From positions 1 through 7,488 of the forward strand of contig USSR01000339.1 of assembly GCA_900557355.1 (NCBI GenBank): a stretch of DNA of 7,488 nt, in the 5' to 3' direction. The notes under the pieces are model-generated. The model ran no database searches, was not told the origin of the DNA, and was given only the letters and a program-made list of their open reading frames with translations. This document shows positions 6,561 to 7,488 of the stretch, in pieces. The translations under genes were made by a program, and so were the position numbers. The stretch is from an uncultured Bacteroides sp. (GTDB lineage: Bacteria; Bacteroidota; Bacteroidia; Bacteroidales; Bacteroidaceae). Positions within the stretch are counted from its first letter, which is position 1. The number at the start of each line of letters is the position of its first letter.

Positions 6561-6603
6561 GTGGTGTTAATTTATCTCAACAAAACGACTGAAAATGTAT
6601 TGC

Positions 6604-7488
6604 CTATTTCAACTTTGTTGCTTCTGAAACAGCTTTCAGCCTATATGTTTTCTTGTTTAGGCTGACGGTGCAGTCGGCAGATGCTGTATAGTGCCAGGTT
6701 CCGTTTTTATATTCCAGTAGTACATTGGCGGGAGTTGCCGACTTGATGATTATGTTAGGAGTACTCAACAAGGTACCGTTGCCCAAGAACAGCGTGCAGT
6801 CATTTCCTTGTTTGTTGCCCCATAACGCATAAGTGGCTTGTGCGCTCATGTTTCCGCTGCTGCATGTTTCTTCCGGGCGGTCAGAAGAAAGGATATAGTC
6901 GGTACGTCCGTCTTTTTGTCTGACGCATACGCTGACGGCACTATTCTTATTTTTGCTGTTTACTTCGGGGAAGCTGACTTCGGAAATGCAGCCGGGTTCT
7001 TTCTGTGACGAGGGCTCGTAGACGGCTACGAACGGACGGTTCCAGGCTTCTCCTTTCTGTCGGGCTACGAAGGTCAGTGTGGGTTGCTCTCTGATGTTAT
7101 AAGGCATACCCGGAGTGCGGCTCAAGCCTTCCGTCATGGGCGACAGGGCGGTGAAGACTTCCCGTTCGGCCTCTCCCTTCATCCAGAGATTCATGGAGAT
7201 GTCATCGTTGTCGGGCATGTCGATGGTGAATGTGGCTTTGATGTCTTTATCGGTGGCGGCCGATTTCTTATCATATATATAAGAATAGGCATACAGGTGG
7301 GCACCGGCAAAGGCTAACTCTTCCGTGGGTTGCAGGTTCAGGTCCGAGCCGTCGGCGGCGGTCAGGGTTAATGTCTGTCCCAGGTTATGATAGAAGTAAT
7401 CGTGCATCTTGTCACCGCCTTGCTCTTTACGGCTGCGGAAGATGTCTACGTAATATCCGGTTTCGGGGCTGGGGGGGGGGGTACCCGG
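6604..7488 (-). CDS. Probable heparinase II/III-family polysaccharide lyase, C-terminal part (5' end missing)
   Basis: The frame is open from the window edge to the TAG at 6606-6604 (about 294 codons), so the N-terminus lies outside. The Met at 7407 is internal: upstream codons continue the frame as ETGYYVDIFRSRKEQGGDK before MHDYFYHNLGQTLTL. The segment YYVDIFRSR...DYFYHNLGQ, the all-beta pattern, and RPFVAVYEPSSQ...ISEVSFPEV resemble the C-terminal beta-sandwich of heparinase II/III-like lyases of Bacteroides, which cleave acidic glycans such as glycosaminoglycans by beta-elimination in the periplasm. The alpha/alpha-toroid with most catalytic residues would be upstream and cannot be checked. 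The ending (NVLLEYKNGTWHYTASADCTVSLNKKTYRL) looks complete. Family and substrate are from remembered similarity, not a search; another carbohydrate-active beta-sandwich protein is possible. The first six codons come from the suspect sequence at the window end. Confidence 0.65.
   Translation of the reverse strand, partial: PGTPPPSPETGYYVDIFRSRKEQGGDKMHDYFYHNLGQTLTLTAADGSDLNLQPTEELAFAGAHLYAYSYIYDKKSAATDKDIKATFTIDMPDNDDISMNLWMKGEAEREVFTALSPMTEGLSRTPGMPYNIREQPTLTFVARQKGEAWNRPFVAVYEPSSQKEPGCISEVSFPEVNSKNKNSAVSVCVRQKDGRTDYILSSDRPEETCSSGNMSAQATYALWGNKQGNDCTLFLGNGTLLSTPNIIIKSATPANVLLEYKNGTWHYTASADCTVSLNKKTYRLKAVSEATKLK
7471..7488. other. Suspected vector or contig-end artefact (G11 run plus KpnI/SmaI-like string)
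   Basis: Bases 7471-7481 are eleven consecutive G, followed by TACCCGG. The last nine bases, GGTACCCGG, match the KpnI-SmaI part of the pUC/M13 polylinker (GGTACCCGGG). It sits at the very edge of the window and would encode Pro-Gly-Thr-Pro-Pro-Pro in the lyase frame, which does not look like the domain. Polylinker residue, homopolymer tailing or base-calling error at a contig end are all possible. Confidence 0.6.

Larger units (their letters stand above)
6293..6603. other. 311-bp intergenic region between the lyase and the regulator gene
   Basis: No credible coding sequence is seen here. It holds, from the regulator side outward: a -7 promoter box (6321-6328); an AT-rich stretch (6330-6417); a short GTTTC/GAAAC dyad (6418-6432); four 22-bp repeats (6429-6516); a 12-bp-arm dyad (6516-6560); and an inverted copy of the repeat core, AACGACTGAA (6584-6593), ten bases beyond the lyase stop codon. 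No hairpin is followed by a T-run, so no clear intrinsic terminator for the lyase gene is present. The density of repeats suggests a regulatory region. Confidence 0.7.

Noticed and set aside
6604..7407. Treating the Met at 7407 as the start of a complete 267-residue gene
   Set aside because: The frame stays open upstream with plausible domain sequence (YYVDIFRSR) and the encoded protein has no signal peptide, so the Met is internal.

Overview
The window looks like DNA from a gut-type Bacteroidales organism, most likely Bacteroides or a close relative. This rests on a SusC/RagA-type TonB-dependent receptor, a Bacteroidetes-type ECF sigma factor, a Y_Y_Y/two-propeller sensor joined to an AraC DNA-binding domain, a heparinase II/III-like lyase C-terminus, and Bacteroides-style -7 boxes (TAnnTTTG) without strong Shine-Dalgarno sites. 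The species cannot be named from the sequence alone.

All five genes lie on the minus strand, so transcription runs from high to low coordinates. In that order they are: (1) 7488-6604, the C-terminal part of a probable heparinase II/III-family polysaccharide lyase, cut by the window edge; (2) a 311-bp intergenic region with four 22-bp tandem repeats, a 12-bp-arm dyad and a promoter; (3) 6292-3488, a 934-residue periplasmic-propeller regulator with a C-terminal AraC domain but no kinase or receiver domains; (4) a perfect 38-bp palindrome acting as terminator and/or operator; (5) 3393-2137, an AAA ATPase with a DUF4143-like C-terminus; (6) a second stem-loop terminator and a 16-bp direct repeat; (7) 1921-1406, an ECF sigma factor with its own promoter; (8) 1359-1, the first 453 codons of a SusC-like receptor, 46 bp behind the sigma factor and probably co-transcribed with it.

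The setting is a polysaccharide utilization locus (PUL). The lyase would cut an acidic glycan (inference), the SusC-like protein would import oligosaccharides (a SusD partner would be expected beyond position 1), and the propeller/AraC protein would sense a breakdown product in the periplasm and activate transcription. The ECF sigma factor is a second local regulator, but no FecR-type anti-sigma gene lies beside it and the SusC lacks the N-terminal STN signalling domain, so the usual FecIRA-like circuit is not present as such. The AAA ATPase has no obvious role in glycan use and has its own promoter and terminator signals, so it may be an independent cargo gene.

The last 18 bases (a run of 11 G followed by a KpnI/SmaI-like string) look like a cloning-vector or contig-end artefact rather than genome. 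I found no tRNA, rRNA, CRISPR array, insertion sequence or riboswitch. No wholly new system is evident. The most unusual points are the kinase-less membrane regulator with its repeat-rich upstream region, and the orphan sigma factor-SusC pair.
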